The notes beneath the pieces were generated by a model, which searched no databases, was not told where the DNA came from, and saw nothing but the letters and a program-made list of their open reading frames with translations. Source: Acidobacteriota bacterium (GTDB lineage: Bacteria > Acidobacteriota > Terriglobia > Bryobacterales > UBA6623). Taken from it: 64,000 nucleotides of DNA. Below, piece by piece: positions 43,083-51,907 of the stretch; within the stretch, counting starts at the first letter, position 1; every line of letters begins with the position of its first letter. A program made the translations under genes and the position numbers. Where the stretch lies: contig WGMB01000003.1 of assembly GCA_016125275.1 (NCBI GenBank), forward strand, positions 930,001 through 994,000, in the 5' to 3' direction.

Positions 43083-45965
43083 GTGGCTCCCAGCGATTCG
43101 GCCTACATCTCGATCAGCGCTTCGTCGGACGCCCGGGCCGACTTGGCCGCGGCGGCGTTGCCCGCCTGGGGATTGAGCCCGGCGGCCCGCGCACGCGTGG
43201 GGGCTCTGCTGGCGGTGGACGTGGCGCCGGAGTCTCTGGCGAGCTTCCCCTCGCCGCCACGCCTGTGGTGGAGCTTTCAGGAAGAGGGCAGGTCGTTCGT
43301 GGCGCGCGGCGCGGTCGAGGCTGACGGGTCGCTGTTCGTCCACGTGCGGATGGGCCCGGGCGGCGCCGAGGACCTGGGAGCGCTGCTGGGTGCGGACGCG
43401 GCGTTCCGGAGCGCTCCGCCGGCGCAGGGAGAGGGCGAGAGCCTGTTCGGCGAGCCCGCGCCGGTGTTCCTCCAGGCGGTCGAGAGCCATCCCCAACGAG
43501 CGGCGGAGTTGCTGGCGAGCCTGTATGCGGTGAGCCTGCTGGATTCCGCCGTGGTGATCGCGCTGGAGGGCGCCGCGCCGGACGAGGTGCGCGACGTGGT
43601 GCGGCTGACGGCCTTTGCCAGGGCCGCCCTGCCGGCGCCGCTGCGGGCCCGTTGCACGGCGGCGCTGCCGCTGGGTTCGCCGTCCAAGCTGGTGGGGGAG
43701 CTCGGAGCGCGGGTCGTGGCCTTCCACGAGAGAGACCCGCGGTTGGGAGAGGCGTACGACTTGGCGCGGGAGCGCGGCGGCGGCGTGCTGTTTTCGCTCG
43801 GGCGCGGTGTGAGCGCGGGGCCCGAGCAGGAGCTGGCGGCCTGCCGGCGCTACGCCGAGGCCGCCGTGGAGGTCGCCCGCCGCGGCTCGCAAGCCGTGCT
43901 GCGGTTCTCCCACAAGGCGGGGCTGCTCGACGATCCGACGCTGTCCGAGCCCGACGCGCTGCCCTTGCCGACGCTGCTGAGCCTGACACTGAGCGCCGAA
44001 GAACCGTCCGCGGCGGACGAACTGATCGGGAGCTGGGCGGCTTCCCCCGAACCGGACCGGTTGCAGGCGCTGCTCGAGCCCAAAGACTGGGCGGGGGCGT
44101 CGGACGCCGTGGTCGTACGGGTCGCGGCGACGAGCGGACAGCCCCTGGCCGGAAGCCGTTTGCAGGCGGCCGCGCTGCGGGAGCTGGCGCGACGGCCCGG
44201 CGCCGCCGCCGGCTTGAGCGAGCGGTTGCGGGCGGCTTCGCCGGCCGATCCGGCCGCCGTGGCGCACGCCGCGCGACTGGCGCAGGCCGGGCTGCTGCCC
44301 CCGGACCTGCCCGACGGCTGGACCGAGCCGGTGGCGGGGGCGCTCAGCGACGAAGCGTTGGCGGAGGCGCTGCGCCACTCGCTGGCGAAGGGCCCCGGAG
44401 CGAAGGTCTTCACGCTGGCTCTGCTCGGCAGCGCCCGGCGCAGAACCGGCTTGAACCCGGCGCTGTCGGCGATTCTGCAGGAGTCCGCCGCCGCGGGCCG
44501 CCTGCGCGACCTGGACCTGGCTCTGGCCGCCGAGCAGGCGCATGAGTCGGCCGCTCGGGCGTCGCTGGGAGCCGTCCACGGGCTGCTGGAGGCGGCCGGT
44601 TCGGAGCTCGACGCGGCGCAGAAGGTGCAGGTGGCGCGGGCAGCGCTGTCGTCGCAGTTTCCGGCAGTCGGCCCGTCGCTGCTGTTCGACGAGACCGGCC
44701 GGTTGCGGCGCGGCCGGCAGTGGCCGGAAGAGATCGCGAGGGCCTATGCGGATTTGCCGGCCGGCGAGCGGGCGGAGCTCAACAGTGAGGAGTGGGCTTC
44801 GCTATGGGCGACTGCGCTCGAGCGGCCCGCGGCGGCGGACGCCCTGATCGGTCCGCTGGACGGGCAGATGGGCCGTTCGCCGGAGAAGCTCACCCAGGCG
44901 CTGGTGCGCGAGCAGGCTTGGTTCGGCTGGCGGGAGCGCAGCGAGGCGCCCAAGCACGTCCGCGCAGCGGCGGCGCTGGCCTGGCTTGCTGCGCGAGGGC
45001 CCCGCAAGCCCTATTTGGAAGAGTGGAAGGCCGCCGTCGAGGACCTGCCCGAGCTGGGCGCGGCGGACTTGGAGAAGCTGGCGGCCAAGAGCGCCTCGCG
45101 CGGGCTGTTTGACGCCATTCCGTACTTCGAATCCGAGCAGACCGAAGACCTGATCCGCAAAGCGCCGGACCAACGTACGCTCGACCTGTGGACGGCTCTG
45201 CTCTCGCGGCTCCCGGCGATCGATCCCTACCGCCCCTCCGACAAGAAGGCCGAGGACTACGTGGTGGACCGAGGGGCCGACGCCGCAGCGCGCCGCGCCG
45301 CCGCCAGGGAGAGCCAAGCCGCGGCCTCGACGCAGCGCAAGCAGGCCCTGCGGGCGCTGGGGCGCGGCGACGCCGCCGAGGCCGAAGCGCTGTGGCCGAA
45401 GCTGCATGAGCTGAACCCGACCGAGCGGCTGGCCGCCGAGGCGCTGGGGGCTCTGCTGGAGAACCGGCTGGACGCCGCCTGCTGGAAGCAGCTCGCGGAG
45501 CTGCCCTCCACGCATCCGCTGACCCCGCTGCTGGAGCTGATCCGGAAGCGCCTGGAGCTGGAAGACCTGGGCGGGCTGAGCGCGCCGCTGCTGGAGCTGC
45601 TGCGGCAGCGCAGCGACTGGCTCGAGCTCAGCGCGGGCAAGCTGCCCGCCTTGGAGCTGCTGGCCGTGCTGACCTCACGCTCGGTGATCCTGCTGCAGGC
45701 CATGCAGGTCGCGCGCATCGGCGCCGAGCGCGGCTACGCGGAACGCTCGGACTGGTGGGCGGCGTTCGTGAATCAGGCGCGCGAGTGTCCGCGCTTCGAC
45801 GGGCGGCCGCATCCGACAGAGAACTGGGCGCACGTACACGCCAGTCTCTACTTTCACGCCAAGGGCTTCGCTGGGGAGGCCGGCGTGCGTTTTCGGCGGG
45901 CTTTGGAGGAGAGGGAACCCGGGCGGACGCGACAGGAGACGTTGCCCGAACCCACGCTGCGATAG
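43083..45965 (+). CDS. Large GAP1-like protein, first gene of a putative conflict operon
   Basis: 961 aa from GTG 43083, which has GGAGAG about nine bases upstream; ATG 43053 is in frame but has no RBS. No enzyme motif, signal peptide or membrane segment. The block from about residue 125 to 215 (VFLQAVESHPQRAAELLASL, DSAVVIALEGAAPDEVRDVV, FARAALPAPLRARCTAALPL) closely follows the pattern of GTPase-associated protein 1 (GAP1) middle domains, where helices lead to LPxxLRxxLTFSTY. The rest is Ala/Leu-rich helical repeats, ending with a TPR-like stretch (AKGFAGEAGVRFRRALEERE). GAP1 proteins are scaffold parts of predicted NTP-dependent conflict systems. This link is by eye and not proven. Two genes follow at 15 and 21 nt. 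Confidence 0.75.
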   Translation: MAPSDSAYISISASSDARADLAAAALPAWGLSPAARARVGALLAVDVAPESLASFPSPPRLWWSFQEEGRSFVARGAVEADGSLFVHVRMGPGGAEDLGALLGADAAFRSAPPAQGEGESLFGEPAPVFLQAVESHPQRAAELLASLYAVSLLDSAVVIALEGAAPDEVRDVVRLTAFARAALPAPLRARCTAALPLGSPSKLVGELGARVVAFHERDPRLGEAYDLARERGGGVLFSLGRGVSAGPEQELAACRRYAEAAVEVARRGSQAVLRFSHKAGLLDDPTLSEPDALPLPTLLSLTLSAEEPSAADELIGSWAASPEPDRLQALLEPKDWAGASDAVVVRVAATSGQPLAGSRLQAAALRELARRPGAAAGLSERLRAASPADPAAVAHAARLAQAGLLPPDLPDGWTEPVAGALSDEALAEALRHSLAKGPGAKVFTLALLGSARRRTGLNPALSAILQESAAAGRLRDLDLALAAEQAHESAARASLGAVHGLLEAAGSELDAAQKVQVARAALSSQFPAVGPSLLFDETGRLRRGRQWPEEIARAYADLPAGERAELNSEEWASLWATALERPAAADALIGPLDGQMGRSPEKLTQALVREQAWFGWRERSEAPKHVRAAAALAWLAARGPRKPYLEEWKAAVEDLPELGAADLEKLAAKSASRGLFDAIPYFESEQTEDLIRKAPDQRTLDLWTALLSRLPAIDPYRPSDKKAEDYVVDRGADAAARRAAARESQAAASTQRKQALRALGRGDAAEAEALWPKLHELNPTERLAAEALGALLENRLDAACWKQLAELPSTHPLTPLLELIRKRLELEDLGGLSAPLLELLRQRSDWLELSAGKLPALELLAVLTSRSVILLQAMQVARIGAERGYAERSDWWAAFVNQARECPRFDGRPHPTENWAHVHASLYFHAKGFAGEAGVRFRRALEEREPGRTRQETLPEPTLR

Positions 45966-45980
45966 AGGGGGAGAGTTTCC

Positions 45981-47069
45981 ATGGTGGATCGCATCACTCT
46001 GTTTGGCGCCCGCTCGGACAAGCTCCAGAGCGTACGACGCGGCGACCAGTGGATCGCCCTGAGCGGGGATCGAATCGAAACCGACGACGCGCAACGAGCA
46101 GCCGACGCGGTGCGGCGCTCCGGCGGCGTGTTTGCACAAGCGCAGGCGGCGAACGGGGCGACCCAGGTGAGCGTGTTGGCGGCAGGAGTCACGGGGTACG
46201 AGCCGCCGCAGAGAATGCTGGCGATCAGCGACGCCGGCCCGCGCTGGATCCCGATCGGCAAGGGCGTGGAGCTCTCCGCGGGCGAGTGCCTGGTGATCCC
46301 CTCGGACTTGGGCTCCGAGGAGTCGGTGGAGAAGCTGCGGACGCTGCTGGCGGAGCTGCCCGAGGATCGCGAGAACTTGGTGTGGCAGGCGATTTCGCGG
46401 CCGGAGCAGCGCTATCGGCTGGACCGTCTGGAGGAGCAGGTGCGAGAGCTGCGCTCGACCGGCTCGGCTCCAGCGCCGCCGCCTCCTGAGCCCGAGGCCA
46501 AGACGAACTGGGCGATGACGGCGGGCGCGCTGGTCGCCGGCGTGCTGCTGGGCCTGGGGGCCGCGCTGGCTCCCGCTTGGCTCGACGGCGGGACGACTCC
46601 GGCGCCATCTACCAAGAAAGAAGCCCAGGCTCCGGAGAGCGCCGCCGCGAACCTACCGCTGCTGACGCCCGTGGACCTGGAGAGGCTGGACGAGGCCGTG
46701 GCGGCTTCGCCGCAGAAAGAGGCGATCGGCAAGCTGCTGGGCCCGGGCGCGAAAACGGCCTCCCGAGACTATGCCGGCTTCATGGCGATGGCCAAGCTCG
46801 AGCTGCGTCGCCAGGGGCTGATCCCGGATGTGGGCGCGCTGAAGCCTGAGGACATCCTGGCGAAGCTCGAGAATCTGGAGCCCATGCACCGCGGCTTGCT
46901 CATCCAGTACATCTGCGACGGCCCCGGCGCCGGGCGGCCCAACTTTCAAGAGGCCGGCGGCTCGAAGGTGCAACTGCCGGCCGACTTTGGGGCGTGCGCC
47001 CAGGACGCCGACTCGGCCGACAAGGTGCGGCTGGCCCTCTACAACCTGATCGACTCCCTGCGAAAGTAG
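45981..47069 (+). CDS. Single-pass membrane protein of the GAP1-like operon
   Basis: 362 aa from ATG 45981, with a strong GGGGGAGAG upstream. The N-terminal 150 residues are cytosolic with a beta-rich start (MVDRITLFGARSDKLQSVRR), then a coiled-coil-like EQRYRLDRLEEQVRELRS and a Pro linker. One membrane helix is at about 178-198 (TAGALVAGVLLGLGAALAPA). A second globular part of about 150 residues lies beyond, probably periplasmic or cytosolic depending on topology (KLLGPGAKTASRDYAGFMAM, ILAKLENLEPMHRGLLIQYI). No family recognised. It could tether the flanking proteins to the membrane. Confidence 0.75.
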   Translation: MVDRITLFGARSDKLQSVRRGDQWIALSGDRIETDDAQRAADAVRRSGGVFAQAQAANGATQVSVLAAGVTGYEPPQRMLAISDAGPRWIPIGKGVELSAGECLVIPSDLGSEESVEKLRTLLAELPEDRENLVWQAISRPEQRYRLDRLEEQVRELRSTGSAPAPPPPEPEAKTNWAMTAGALVAGVLLGLGAALAPAWLDGGTTPAPSTKKEAQAPESAAANLPLLTPVDLERLDEAVAASPQKEAIGKLLGPGAKTASRDYAGFMAMAKLELRRQGLIPDVGALKPEDILAKLENLEPMHRGLLIQYICDGPGAGRPNFQEAGGSKVQLPADFGACAQDADSADKVRLALYNLIDSLRK

Positions 47070-47090
47070 GCGGGGAGTCTTCTAGCGCCC

Positions 47091-48191
47091 ATGGCTTTGA
47101 CGATCGAATGCATAGCAGACCCGGCCGCCGGCCGCGTCGTGGACCATCCGCTGCCGCTCGAGGACGGGGCCCAAGAGTGCGACCTGTGGCTGGATTGCCT
47201 GCCCGGCGCCCAGGCCGTGGAGGCGGCGATCAAGCAAGACGGCGCGCTGGTGGCGCTGGCGGAGGTCGCCACGCGTCCCGAGGAGCCCGTGCACCTGCAC
47301 CTGCGGCGGCTGCCCGACGCCCGCTGGCAGATCCGGTCCGAGCGAGTCGTCCACACCCTGCCGCTCGAAGCGCGCGACGGGCGGCGGCTGCTACGACGCC
47401 ATGACGGCGAGCCGCTGCAAATCTTCTTTCTGGTGGACGCCACCGCCCGGCGGGTTTCCGCCGAGGGCGACGGCTTCGAGGTGGAGCCGTTGCTGTCGCC
47501 GGCGCATTCGGCGCCCTGGGATGACTGCGTCGCGGCGCTGGTCTCGTTCGCGGCGGGCCTGGTCGCCAAGCATCCCTCTTGGCGCATGGCGGCGTTAGCC
47601 TACGGCGACACCAGCGATGATCTGGAGGACGTGACCCGCGAGCTGCGGCCGCGCTGGGCGGTCTACCCCGAACGCCCCGACGATCGGCGTCCGCAACGCG
47701 GCGACCTCGACCTGCTGCACCGCAGCCTGGCGGCCATCCCGCCCACGCCCGGCGGAGACTTTGTGGACGCCCTGGCCGAAGGCATGCAAGCCTGCGCCGA
47801 CGCGGCGATGAACGAGCCGGGGCGCAAGGTGCTGGTGATCTTCGGCGATTCGCCGGGCCACGAGATCAGCCACGACGTGCCGCCGTTCGCCGACGCCCAG
47901 TTGCGCTCATGCGATGTGGACGAGCAGGCGGCGCGCCTGTTCGAGCTGGGCTTCGAGGTCGTGACGGTCTACAACGACCGCGGCGACGTAGACCCCCAAG
48001 GGCTGGCCTTCAAGACGACGGAGTGGAACCGCTACCTGGACTTCGCCCGGCGCCAGTACGCCCGGCTGGCGAGCATCCCGGGATGGGCCTTTCAGCGCAG
48101 CAGGTTCGACCCGGCCGAGGCCGCCCGGCGGTTGCTGGAGAGGCCGGTGGTGATCGGGCGGGGGGCTTGCCCGGGGATTTTGCGGCCGTGA
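47091..48191 (+). CDS. vWA-like protein of the GAP1-like operon
   Basis: 366 aa. From about residue 105 it has a von Willebrand A/Rossmann pattern: IFFLVDATARRVS at the MIDAS position, AALVSFAAGLVAKHPSWRMAAL, then GGDFVDALAEGMQACADAA and KVLVIFGDSPGHEISHD. The first MIDAS motif reads DATAR rather than DxSxS, so metal binding may be altered. The N-terminal 100 residues are beta-rich. vWA proteins often act as assembly or regulatory partners of AAA+ or GTPase conflict systems; here the GAP1-like gene is the partner. It is the last gene, and a palindrome follows. Confidence 0.78.
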   Translation: MALTIECIADPAAGRVVDHPLPLEDGAQECDLWLDCLPGAQAVEAAIKQDGALVALAEVATRPEEPVHLHLRRLPDARWQIRSERVVHTLPLEARDGRRLLRRHDGEPLQIFFLVDATARRVSAEGDGFEVEPLLSPAHSAPWDDCVAALVSFAAGLVAKHPSWRMAALAYGDTSDDLEDVTRELRPRWAVYPERPDDRRPQRGDLDLLHRSLAAIPPTPGGDFVDALAEGMQACADAAMNEPGRKVLVIFGDSPGHEISHDVPPFADAQLRSCDVDEQAARLFELGFEVVTVYNDRGDVDPQGLAFKTTEWNRYLDFARRQYARLASIPGWAFQRSRFDPAEAARRLLERPVVIGRGACPGILRP

Positions 48192-48195
48192 GGTA

Positions 48196-48217
48196 GGCCG
48201 GACAAGAATGTCCGGCC
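48196..48217. repeat. GCCGGACA palindromic repeat, copy 2 (probable terminator)
   Basis: GGCCGGACA-AGAA-TGTCCGGCC forms a 9-bp perfect stem five bases after the vWA gene stop, facing the convergent sulfatase gene. It shares core and flank (CCACTGAG) with copy 1 at 8097-8116. Confidence 0.75.
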
Positions 48218-48251
48218 CCACTGAGGCTGCTCTGTCCATCGGCGTCCTAGG

Positions 48252-49907
48252 CTAGGCTTTCTTCCAGCTCTGCCAGGGGACCACGCCCACGCGGTCCGCC
48301 CAGGTTTGCCACAGGGCGCTCATCTGCTCGACCTTGTCCGGCATCTCCGCCGCCAGATCGTGCATCTCGGTGCGGTCGGCGTCGATGTCATAGAGCTCCC
48401 AGCGGCCGTTCTCCGGCGCCTTGTACTTGGAGACGAGCTTCCATTTGCCTTGCCGGATGGCGCGGTTGCCTTCGTGCTCCCAGTACAGGGCCTCGCGATC
48501 GGCCGGGGCCTCGCCCCGCAGGATCGGCGCCAGGCTGCGGCCTTCATACGGCTGGATCGCCTGCCCGTGGAGCTCGGCGGGGTAGTCGCCGCCGCTGAGA
48601 TCCACGCAGGTGGCCATGATGTCGATCAGGTGGCCGGGCTCGTCGGACCAGGTTCCGGGCGACTTCACGCCGGCGGGCCAGTGCGCGATCAGCGGCGTGG
48701 AGATGCCGCCCTCGTGCGTCCAGTGCTTGTAGAGCCGGAAAGGGGTGTTGGAGGCGTTCGCCCAAGGCGGCCCGTAGCTCTGGTAGGTGTTTTCGGGGCC
48801 CGGCATGACGGCCGGGTCGTTGCCCTTCTGCACCGTCTCGCCGGCGCGGGTCTTGTCGGTGAACCAGATCGGGTCGCGTCCCGGCGCGGACAGCGTTTCG
48901 GCGCAGCCGCCGTTGTCGGCCAAGAACAGGATGAGCGTGTTGTCGAACCGGTTGTCTTGCCGGAGCTGGTCGACCACGCGGCCGATGTTGCGATCGAGAA
49001 TCTCGACCATGGCCGCGAAGACTTCCATGCGCCGGGACTGCCATGCCTTGTCCTCGGCGTCTTCCCAGGCCGGGACCTCGGAGTCTCGGGGTGTGAGCTC
49101 CCAGTCGGCCTTGGTCACGCCCTTTTCGATTTGGCGTTGGCGGCGGGCTTCGCGAAGGGCGTCCCAGCCCATGTCGTACTTGCCCTTCTGGCGGGCCACG
49201 TCGGCTTCGGGCGCTTGCATCGGCCAGTGCGGCGCAGTGAAGGCCATGTAGAGGAAGAACGGCTTCTCCGTGGGCGCTTCCGCGATGAACTGGACGGCGT
49301 GGTCGCCGATGGCGTTGGTGTAGTAGAACTCCGGGTCGGCGGTGGAGGCGGGCTCGTTGTCGAGCTGGAGCGTGGCGGGGTTGTAGAAGTTGCCCGCCCC
49401 GGTGATGGTGCCGAAGAAGTGGTCGTAGCCGCGCTGCCGCGGCCAGTTGTCGCGGACCTCCGGCGGCGTCACGTGCCACTTGCCGGACATCAGCGTGGTG
49501 TAGCCGGCCGGCCGGAGGGCTTCCGCGATGGTGACGCAGCGGTCGTTGATGCTGCCGCGGTAGGCGGGCAGGCCGTAGTCCTCCATCATGTGCCCGACGC
49601 CGGCTTGGTGCGGATAGAGGCCCGTCATCAGCGAGGCGCGGGTGGGGCAGCAGCGGGCGGCGTTGTAGAACTGCCGAAAGCAGACGCCGTTGGCGGCGAG
49701 CTGGTCGAGGTTGGGCGTGGAGATTTCGCCGCCGTAGGGGCCGATGTCGGAGAAGCCCATGTCGTCGGCCATGATGAGGACGATATTGGGGCGGCCGGGG
49801 GCGGCGGCGGATTCGGCTTCCGGCTGGGGGGAAGCGCAGCCGTATGGCAGGGACGCGGCGGCGGCTCCGGCGGCCACACGGAGGAAATCACGGCGATCGA
49901 GCGACAT
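48252..49907 (-). CDS. Tat-exported formylglycine sulfatase (arylsulfatase-like)
   Basis: 551 aa from ATG 49907. It has a twin-arginine signal: MSLDRRDFLRVAAGAAAASL, followed by a possible lipobox-like PYGCAS. Sulfatase motifs are intact: PNIVLIMADDMGFSD (metal aspartates), the activation motif CCPTR with Cys86 as the formylglycine precursor, ASLMTGLYPHQAG, MSGKWHV, FLYMAFTAPHWP, and ADNGGCAET. It hydrolyses sulfate esters in the periplasm or outside and needs a formylglycine-generating enzyme, which is not in the window. Its substrate (a sulfated glycan) is inference. Confidence 0.93.
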   Translation of the reverse strand: MSLDRRDFLRVAAGAAAASLPYGCASPQPEAESAAAPGRPNIVLIMADDMGFSDIGPYGGEISTPNLDQLAANGVCFRQFYNAARCCPTRASLMTGLYPHQAGVGHMMEDYGLPAYRGSINDRCVTIAEALRPAGYTTLMSGKWHVTPPEVRDNWPRQRGYDHFFGTITGAGNFYNPATLQLDNEPASTADPEFYYTNAIGDHAVQFIAEAPTEKPFFLYMAFTAPHWPMQAPEADVARQKGKYDMGWDALREARRQRQIEKGVTKADWELTPRDSEVPAWEDAEDKAWQSRRMEVFAAMVEILDRNIGRVVDQLRQDNRFDNTLILFLADNGGCAETLSAPGRDPIWFTDKTRAGETVQKGNDPAVMPGPENTYQSYGPPWANASNTPFRLYKHWTHEGGISTPLIAHWPAGVKSPGTWSDEPGHLIDIMATCVDLSGGDYPAELHGQAIQPYEGRSLAPILRGEAPADREALYWEHEGNRAIRQGKWKLVSKYKAPENGRWELYDIDADRTEMHDLAAEMPDKVEQMSALWQTWADRVGVVPWQSWKKA

Positions 49908-49923
49908 AGCGCCGCCGATTGTA

Positions 49924-50109
49924 TCAGGCGGGGGAACGCGTCGGGATTCCGAGCTGATAGGCGGCGGAGAGAAGCCGCACGTCATAGGCGAACAGTTCCA
50001 CGTTCGCACTAATGAGGGAGAGAGCAGAGGCTAGATGAACCGCGTTTGACTCCGGTTCGGAAACGGCAAACTTGACGATAGCGGAGGAGTCGCAGAATGC
50101 GACGCTCAA
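49924..50109 (-). pseudogene. VapC (PIN) toxin with in-frame central deletion
   Basis: A 61-codon ORF starts at TTG 50109, overlapping the antitoxin stop. The start MSVAFCDSSAIVKFAVSEPE is an intact PIN N-terminus. It jumps to NAVHLASALSLISANVELFA and YDVRLLSAAYQLGIPT, the normal PIN C-terminus. About 70 residues between them are missing, with the central acidic residues. It should be inactive, although the frame remains open. Confidence 0.72.
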
Positions 50110-50396
50110 AGCCGTTCCCCACGCAATTGCTCCAAAAGAGCGGACGCCGGGCGACTTTGGTCGGCCGGCATAGAGGCTGACTCTAGCGGTAAGCCAGGCT
50201 CTTCCGCAGGGATCACGACGCCTCGCTCAACGAGCTCACGCCAAGCCGCTTGCTCTTCGACGGGCGGACCGAGCACGGCCAGCGTACGCTCCTGGTCGAC
50301 GATTTCGAACGAAGCGCCGTCGGCGGCTTTCCTCAAATAGGACTGCAACTTGTCGCCGAGCTCTTCCACAGCGATCCGTTCCATGGCCGTCATCAT
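50106..50396 (-). CDS. VapB/Phd-type antitoxin
   Basis: 96 aa. It begins MMTAMERIAVEELGDKLQSY; ATG 50384 (MERIAV) is an alternative start. The pattern EELGDKLQSYLRKAADGASF-EIVDQERTLAVL matches Phd/YefM-like AbrB-type antitoxins. The acidic, flexible C-terminus would bind the toxin. It overlaps the truncated vapC by four bases. Its target toxin is defective, so it may now be solitary or may have retained only promoter binding. Confidence 0.82.
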   Translation of the reverse strand: MMTAMERIAVEELGDKLQSYLRKAADGASFEIVDQERTLAVLGPPVEEQAAWRELVERGVVIPAEEPGLPLESASMPADQSRPASALLEQLRGERL

Positions 50397-50448
50397 AGCC
50401 GCTCGCTTGGCCTCGCGCCCGCCGGCCCGTTAGAATCGCCGTCAGCCC

Positions 50449-51891
50449 ATGAAGCTCCTCCGCCTCGCCGCCTTCCTGCTGCTGGCCGTCAGCCTCAGCG
50501 CCGCCGACAAGACGAACGTCCTGTTCATCATGGCGGACGACCTGAACTGCGATCTCTCGATCTACGGCAACACCGTCATCCGTACTCCGAACTTCGAACG
50601 GCTCGCCCGGCGCGGCGTCGTCTTCGAGCGGGCTTACTGCCAGTACCCGGTCTGCAATCCGAGCCGCTCGTCGCTGATGACCGGGCTGTATCCCGACCAG
50701 ACCGGCGTAATCTCCAACGGCAGCAACTTCCGCAAGACGATCCCCGATGTGGTCACGATGCCGCAGATGTTCCGCAACAACGGTTACTTTGCGGCCCGCG
50801 TCGGCAAGATCTATCACTACGGCGTGCCGGGGCAGATCGGCACCAGCGGCGTGGACGACCCGGCGTCGTGGGAGCAGGTCGTCAACCCCAAGGGCCGCGA
50901 CAAGCTCGTGGAGCCGCTGATCTTCTCGATCGGCAAGCCCGGCGATTTCGGCGGCACGCTCAGCTGGCTGGCCGACGATGGGCTGGAGGAAGAGCAGACC
51001 GACGCGATCGGCGCGGCGGCGATGGTGGACCTGCTCGAAAGCCACAAAGACGAGCCGTTCTTCCTGGCGATGGGATTCTACCGCCCCCACACGCCCTACG
51101 TAGCGCCGCGGAAATACTTCGACCTGTACCCGATCATTTCGAAAATCCGCTTGCCCGATGAGCCCGCCGACGACCTGCTCGACGTGCCGGCGGCGGCCTG
51201 GGTCCAGCGCATCTATCAGGACCAGATCGGCGACCGCACGAAGATGGAAGCAATCCAGGCCTACTACGCGGCGATCAGCCTGATGGACGCCCAGCTCGGC
51301 AAGATTCTGGACACTCTGGACCGGCTGGAGCTGTGGGACGACACCGTTGTGGTGATGACCTCCGACCACGGCTACCACATGGGCGAGCATCAGTTGTGGC
51401 AGAAGACGACGCTGTTCGAGAACTCCGACCACGTGCCGCTGGTGATCGCGGCGCCGGGCTTCGAGCAGACCCGCGGGCGGCGTTCTGGGGCGGTGGCGGA
51501 GCTGGTGGACTTGTATCCCACGCTGGCGGATTTGGCCGGGCTCCAGGCGCCGCCGCACGTGATGGGGGTGAGCCTGCGAAAACAGCTCAACGACGTGAAC
51601 GCTCCGGGCAAGACGGCGGCGCTGACGGTGTTTGACAGCCAGGACCGGCTGCACCCGAGCGGCCCGCACCATCCCAAGGCGCACAGCTATTCCATTCGCA
51701 CCGAGCGGTGGCGCTACACCGAGTGGGGTCCGCGGGGGCGGCAAGGCGTGGAGCTGTACGACCACTTGGCCGATCCGCACGAGTTCACGAATCACGCCGA
51801 GGACCCGGATTATCTGGAGCAGGTGCGGATGCTGTCCGACCGGCTGGCGACCGAACGGGGGCGGGCGACGTCCAAGCCGAAGCTGCGGTGA
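50449..51891 (+). CDS. Exported formylglycine sulfatase (iduronate-2-sulfatase-like)
   Basis: 480 aa from ATG 50449. It has a Sec signal peptide (RLAAFLLLAVSLSAAD). Motifs are NVLFIMADDLNCDLSIYG, the activation sequence CNPSR with Cys69, SSLMTGLYPDQTG, AARVGKIYHYG, FFLAMGFYRPHTPYV, MTSDHGYHMGEHQLW. The spacing and the GFYRPHTP and HGYHMGEH motifs fit the iduronate-2-sulfatase-like subgroup. It should remove 2-O-sulfate or similar esters from glycans. It is divergent from the antitoxin gene, 52 nt apart. The two sulfatases with the TonB receptor downstream suggest use of sulfated polysaccharides. Confidence 0.93.
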   Translation: MKLLRLAAFLLLAVSLSAADKTNVLFIMADDLNCDLSIYGNTVIRTPNFERLARRGVVFERAYCQYPVCNPSRSSLMTGLYPDQTGVISNGSNFRKTIPDVVTMPQMFRNNGYFAARVGKIYHYGVPGQIGTSGVDDPASWEQVVNPKGRDKLVEPLIFSIGKPGDFGGTLSWLADDGLEEEQTDAIGAAAMVDLLESHKDEPFFLAMGFYRPHTPYVAPRKYFDLYPIISKIRLPDEPADDLLDVPAAAWVQRIYQDQIGDRTKMEAIQAYYAAISLMDAQLGKILDTLDRLELWDDTVVVMTSDHGYHMGEHQLWQKTTLFENSDHVPLVIAAPGFEQTRGRRSGAVAELVDLYPTLADLAGLQAPPHVMGVSLRKQLNDVNAPGKTAALTVFDSQDRLHPSGPHHPKAHSYSIRTERWRYTEWGPRGRQGVELYDHLADPHEFTNHAEDPDYLEQVRMLSDRLATERGRATSKPKLR

Positions 51892-51907
51892 GCGGGAGGT
51901 CTAGAGT

